From NCBI RefSeq assembly GCF_902774605.1, contig NZ_CACYJE010000011.1, positions 1-36,735 on the forward strand: 36,735 bases of DNA. The letters run 5' to 3'. Position 1 is the stretch's first letter, and every line of letters begins with the position of its first letter. The notes under the pieces were generated by a model that saw only the letters and a list, made by a program, of their open reading frames with translations, did no database searches and was not told the origin of the DNA. Below are positions 33,026-36,735 of the stretch, piece by piece. Origin of the DNA: an uncultured Methanobrevibacter sp. Lineage in GTDB: Archaea; Methanobacteriota; Methanobacteria; Methanobacteriales; Methanobacteriaceae. Position numbers and translations under genes: made by a program.

Positions 33026-34912
33026 TTATCTTTTAACTTTGACTGTTTTTTTAACAGTTTTTTTGACAAAAGTCACCTTATAGGTAATTTTTTTGCCACG
33101 TTTCAGTTTCTTCAGCACATTCTTCTTGATTGTGACCTTAGCAACACCATTCTTGTTGGTTTTAGCCTTGTAGGTTTTGCCCTTGAACTTGAATTTGAGC
33201 ACCTTGCCCTTGACTTTCTTTCCATCGATTTTCAGTGTTGCTGACAAGGTTAATTTTTTAGCGGACCTTTTCACATTGACCTTCTTAAGGGTCAGCTTAA
33301 CCTTTTTCGCAGGCTTGATGGTTATTATGAAATTCTTAGTAAAGCGGTATTTCCCATTTTCAAAGTGGATGCCTATGATATGGGTTCCAGCCTTCAAGTT
33401 GGAGAAGCTCTTGGTCAGCTTGCCCTTGGAGAATTCGAAACACCTACTATATCCAGCACCATCAATTTGGACATCAATAGCACCTTTTGATACTCTGCTT
33501 GAAAACTTGATGATTACAGGTTCCCCCTCCACGAATAGATTGTGGTTAATGCTTGCTGAGAACTTCTTGCTGTTCTTTTCAACCGAAAAGTATAATGTAT
33601 CGTTGAATGAGTAATTTCCATAGTCATAGTATACGTGCAGGAAATCATCCTTCAGCCCAAGGTTTTTAAGCACCACATATGCCCGGCCATCCTTCACATT
33701 TGCAGTTTTCAAAAGCTTGTCGTCGACCAGATTATAATGATAATCACATTTAGTGGTATATATTCTTATTTTCCCATTGTACTTCTTGGGCGCTTCAAAT
33801 ATCACGAGATTCTGATTGCCAAGAGCCATGAAAAAATTGTTTCTAATGCTTGGAGTGACTGTGAGAGTGTAATTTATGCTTTTCATCGGATGACTTGCAT
33901 CTGAATAGTTTGCATAGATGACATATGTCCCCAAATCCAAATCCCTTGTCTTAATAGTCACTTTTGCAATGCCATTTTCGACTTTGACTTTGCATGGCTT
34001 ATTGTTGAGAAATACTGTCGGTTTATTGGCTGCGTTTTTTGGAAGTTCTATCTCAAGGGTTTCATCGCTCCCCCACTCGGCACTTCCTGAATCATAGACT
34101 ATAAATTCACCTTCCTCCTCCCTAGCATCTATACCAAAGGCAAAGGCATATGTAACTTCAACTGTCCCCTGGCAAACAAATGGCCCGTCAACACCTGTCC
34201 GGTTATAGATCACTTTAACGTCATAAGGGCCGTAGCCATAGTCTTTCAAGTTCAAATCATTCCATTCAACATAAACATGGTCATCTTCTCCAGAGGAGTT
34301 TTTACGGTACGCTTCGCTTCCATTGACAAAGATTGCAAGTGTCCCTTTGAACCCATAGTAATCGAATAAATCAAAGAAGTATCCATTATCCAATATGCAT
34401 TCAGATGATAAATTTATGCTTACCGGATTTTTGACGATTATGGTTCCGCTTGCAGTTACGTTTTTCAGGCCGTCCTCGTACTTGGCTAGAATCCTGTGCT
34501 CCCCTATCGGCAGTTCCCCATTCAAGTCAGGATAGTTGACAAAATAGCAGGAGTATTCCCAGCTGTAATTGCACTCTGATATTTTCTTGTTGAACATTAC
34601 AGTATCGTTGATTGAAACGCTGACATTGCCCTTTGCCTTGTAGTCATGGTCAAATACTTGAGCAACCCAGAAATCCTTGTCCGGATATATTTCATCATTC
34701 ACGTAAACTGATACCCGATAGTTCTCCGATAATATTTCATCATCCTGTTGGCTGATTAGTTCATCATTGCCTTGCTCAAGAACATCCTCTTCAATCGGGT
34801 CTTCTTGAGTGTCGGTTATTGTTAAATTATCCATATCTTGTGATGCATTCACTGCACCTATTGTTAGTACTGATAAGATCAATGCGATAATTATCAAATG
34901 TCTTATCCTCAT
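33026..34912 (-). CDS. Adhesin-like secreted protein with lysine-rich C-terminal domain (copy A)
   Basis: A protein of 628 residues. Residues 1-23 form a signal peptide (MRIRHLIIIALILSVLTIGA, VNA). Residues 24-65 are a strongly acidic linker (DTQEDPIEEDVLEQGNDE). Several Ig-like segments of about 90 residues follow, with N-x-S/T sequons (NVSVSINDT, NVTASGTIIVKN, YVVYANYSD-type). The last 100 or so residues are extremely Lys-rich (VKLTLKKVNVKRSAKK onward, ending KKTVKKTVKVKR) and Ig-like in strand pattern. No transmembrane anchor or known pseudomurein-binding motif is seen; the basic domain may hold the protein to the anionic wall (inference). It is 135 nt downstream of its close paralogue at 35048. 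The family is adhesin-like; the ligand is unknown. Confidence 0.88.
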   Translation of the reverse strand: MRIRHLIIIALILSVLTIGAVNASQDMDNLTITDTQEDPIEEDVLEQGNDELISQQDDEILSENYRVSVYVNDEIYPDKDFWVAQVFDHDYKAKGNVSVSINDTVMFNKKISECNYSWEYSCYFVNYPDLNGELPIGEHRILAKYEDGLKNVTASGTIIVKNPVSINLSSECILDNGYFFDLFDYYGFKGTLAIFVNGSEAYRKNSSGEDDHVYVEWNDLNLKDYGYGPYDVKVIYNRTGVDGPFVCQGTVEVTYAFAFGIDAREEEGEFIVYDSGSAEWGSDETLEIELPKNAANKPTVFLNNKPCKVKVENGIAKVTIKTRDLDLGTYVIYANYSDASHPMKSINYTLTVTPSIRNNFFMALGNQNLVIFEAPKKYNGKIRIYTTKCDYHYNLVDDKLLKTANVKDGRAYVVLKNLGLKDDFLHVYYDYGNYSFNDTLYFSVEKNSKKFSASINHNLFVEGEPVIIKFSSRVSKGAIDVQIDGAGYSRCFEFSKGKLTKSFSNLKAGTHIIGIHFENGKYRFTKNFIITIKPAKKVKLTLKKVNVKRSAKKLTLSATLKIDGKKVKGKVLKFKFKGKTYKAKTNKNGVAKVTIKKNVLKKLKRGKKITYKVTFVKKTVKKTVKVKR

Positions 34913-35015
34913 AATAAATCACATTTACATTTATTTTAAACACGATTATATTTTTGAAGATAATGTAATATATACATTCGGAATATGCCTTAACAGGATT
35001 GATTAGTGAATATTT

Positions 35016-35050
35016 TAAAAAAATAAGAAAAATAAGGATTTTACTCCTTA
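35016..35050 (-). terminator. Hairpin/T-run terminator of adhesin copy B
   Basis: On the minus strand TAAGGA (35050-35045, which includes the stop codon) pairs with TCCTTA (35038-35033) across a 6-nt loop. It is followed by TTTTTCTTATTTTTTT. A compact bacterial-style terminator overlapping the stop codon. Confidence 0.6.
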
Positions 35051-36735
35051 TCGTTTAACTTTGACTGTTTTTTTAACAGTCTTTTTGACAAAAGTCACCT
35101 TATAGGTGATTTTTTTGCCACGTTTCAGTTTCTTCAGCACATTCTTCTTGATTGTGACCTTAGCAACACCCTTCTTGTTGGTTTTAGCCTTGTAGGTTTT
35201 GCCCTTGAACTTGAATTTGAGCACCTTGCCCTTGACTTTCTTTCCGTCGATTTTCAGTGTTGCTGACAATGTTAATTTTTTAGCGGACCTTTTAACATTG
35301 ACCTTCTTAAGGGTTAGCTTAACCTTTTTCGCAGGCTTGATAGTTATTATGAAATTCTTAGTAAAGCGGTATTTCCCATTTTCAAAGTGGATGCCTATGA
35401 CGTGAGTTCCGGCCTTCAATTTGGAGAAGCTCTTGGTCAGCTTGCCCTTGGAGAATTTGAAGTACTTGTAAAATCCACCGTCAATGTAAACTCCGACTTC
35501 GCCTTTTGACACTCTGCTTGAAAACTTGATGGTTACAGGTTCCCCCTGCACGAATAGGTTGTGGTTAATGCTTGCTGAGAACTTCTTGCTGTTCTTTTCA
35601 ACCAACACGAATTTTGTATCATTGAATGAGTAATTTCCATTGTCATAGTATATGCGCATGTAATCATCATTCACGCCAAGGTTTTTAAGCACCACATATG
35701 CCCTGCCATCCTTCACATTTGCGGTTTTCAAAAGCTTATCGTCGACAACATTATAATCATCATCATATTTAGTGGTGTATATTCTTATTTTCCCATTGTA
35801 CTTCTTGGGCGCTTCAAATATCACGAGATTCTGATCGCCGACAGCCATATAAAAATTGGATCTGATTTTTGGAGTGACTGTGAGAGTGTAGTTTATGCTT
35901 TTCATCGGATGACTTGCATCTGAATAGTTTGCATAGATTATATATGTCCTCAAATCCAAATCCCCTGTCTTAATGGTCACTTTTGCAATGCCGTTTTCGA
36001 CTTTGACTTCGCATGGCTTATTGTTGAGCCATACTGTCGGTTTATTGGCTGCGTTTTTTGGAAGTTCCATCTCAAGGGTTTCATCATCTCCCCACTCGGC
36101 ACTTCCTGAATCATACCTTACAAATTCACCTTCATCCTCCCTAGCATCTATACCAAAGGCAAAGGCATATGTAACTTCAACTGTCCCCTGGCAAACATAT
36201 GGCTCGTCAACGCCTGTCCTGTTGTAGATTGCTTTCACATCATAAGTGCCGTAGCCATTGTCTTTCAAGTTCAAGTCATTCCATTCAACATAAACATAGT
36301 CATCTGCTCCAGTGGAGTTTTTACGGTATGCCTCGCTTCCATTGACAAATATTGCAAGTGTCCCGTTAAAGCCATTGTGATCGAACAAATCGAAGAGATA
36401 CCCATAATGGTCCAATATGCATTTAGAGTATAATTCCATGCTTACTGGATTTTTGACGATTATGGTTCCGCTTGCAGTTACGTTTTTCAGGCCGTCCTCG
36501 TACTTGGCTAGAATCCTGTGTTCGCCTATCGGCAGTTTCCCATTCAAGTCAGGGTAGTTGACAAAATAGCAGGAGTATTCCTGGCTGTAATTGCACTCTG
36601 ATATTTTCTTGTTGAACATTACGGTATCGTTGATTGAAACGCTGACATTGCCCATAGCCTTCTTGTCATGGTCAAATACTTGAGCAACCCAGAAATCCGT
36701 GTCCGGATATATTTTTTCATTCACATAAACTGATA
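35048..36735 (-). CDS. Adhesin-like secreted protein with lysine-rich C-terminal domain (copy B, 5' end outside window)
   Basis: An open frame from the right edge to the TAA at 35048, at least 562 residues. The N-terminal signal peptide and acidic linker lie beyond the window; the visible start, SVYVNEKIYPDTDFWVAQVF, aligns with residue 67 or so of copy A (SVYVNDEIYPDKDFWVAQVF). The GTG at 36724 is therefore not the true start. The Ig-like segments and the Lys-rich C-terminal domain align with copy A throughout without large gaps, and the last 100 or so residues are almost identical, differing by about one residue (N to K in KTNKKGVAK). Differences cluster in mid-domain loops, for example SMELYSKC versus SINLSSEC. 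This is a recent tandem duplication with likely gene conversion at the 3' end. Confidence 0.88.
   Translation of the reverse strand, partial: SVYVNEKIYPDTDFWVAQVFDHDKKAMGNVSVSINDTVMFNKKISECNYSQEYSCYFVNYPDLNGKLPIGEHRILAKYEDGLKNVTASGTIIVKNPVSMELYSKCILDHYGYLFDLFDHNGFNGTLAIFVNGSEAYRKNSTGADDYVYVEWNDLNLKDNGYGTYDVKAIYNRTGVDEPYVCQGTVEVTYAFAFGIDAREDEGEFVRYDSGSAEWGDDETLEMELPKNAANKPTVWLNNKPCEVKVENGIAKVTIKTGDLDLRTYIIYANYSDASHPMKSINYTLTVTPKIRSNFYMAVGDQNLVIFEAPKKYNGKIRIYTTKYDDDYNVVDDKLLKTANVKDGRAYVVLKNLGVNDDYMRIYYDNGNYSFNDTKFVLVEKNSKKFSASINHNLFVQGEPVTIKFSSRVSKGEVGVYIDGGFYKYFKFSKGKLTKSFSKLKAGTHVIGIHFENGKYRFTKNFIITIKPAKKVKLTLKKVNVKRSAKKLTLSATLKIDGKKVKGKVLKFKFKGKTYKAKTNKKGVAKVTIKKNVLKKLKRGKKITYKVTFVKKTVKKTVKVKR

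Overview
The window looks like a chromosome segment of a methanogenic archaeon of the order Methanobacteriales, most likely Methanobrevibacter or a close relative. It is AT-rich, has archaeal TATA boxes and GGAGG/GGTGAT ribosome binding sites, and carries archaeal information genes (ribosomal protein S3Ae, Cdc6/Orc1, RtcB, archease). It also has a methanopterin-pathway kinase (MptE type) and very large secreted 'adhesin-like' proteins built from GGAIY beta-helix repeats, which are a hallmark of gut and rumen Methanobrevibacter. The genus call is inference from gene content.

Layout. (1) 1-14762, minus: one open frame of at least 4,920 codons encoding a giant secreted adhesin-like protein. It has a signal peptide, two long parallel beta-helix sections and then Ig-like domains, and it runs off the left edge. 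Its leader holds a TATA box, a perfect 16-bp palindrome and a strong Shine-Dalgarno. (2) 14763-16884: AT-rich, mostly non-coding DNA around the gene for ribosomal protein S3Ae. (3) 16885-20872, minus: a housekeeping cluster. It holds a NifX/NifB-C-like protein, an iron-sulfur flavoprotein, a methylthioinosine-type phosphorylase and RtcB RNA ligase (tightly packed, ending in a hairpin/T-run terminator), then a small DUF4064-like membrane protein and archease, the RtcB activator. (4) 20962-25602: a divergently transcribed 58-residue membrane protein, Cdc6/Orc1, MptE, an Rpn/PD-(D/E)XK-like protein, and a tandem pair of YczE-type membrane proteins.

(5) 25797-30931: a class V aminotransferase; an unusual 54-nt-period repeat array; a fragment resembling the end of a VapC toxin; a GerW(YtfJ)-DUF2953-small ORF operon; an acetolactate-synthase-like TPP enzyme coupled to an archaeal dUTPase; and a tautomerase. 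(6) 31053-33025: a protein with two short repeats plus a C-terminal helix-turn-helix-like domain, then about 1 kb of non-coding DNA. (7) 33026-36735, minus: two tandem, highly similar adhesin-like genes with acidic N-termini and very lysine-rich C-terminal domains; the second is cut by the right edge.

The genes mostly fall into separate housekeeping themes: RNA repair/tRNA splicing (RtcB, archease), purine and methylthio salvage, pterin cofactor synthesis, replication initiation, amino-acid metabolism and dNTP sanitation. These are flanked on both sides by cell-surface adhesin loci. The most unusual material is the giant adhesin (cysteine-bearing super-repeats and apparent module fusions), its leader palindrome, the 54-nt array and the two-repeat/HTH protein. 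I found no CRISPR array, tRNA, rRNA, intact insertion sequence or prophage.
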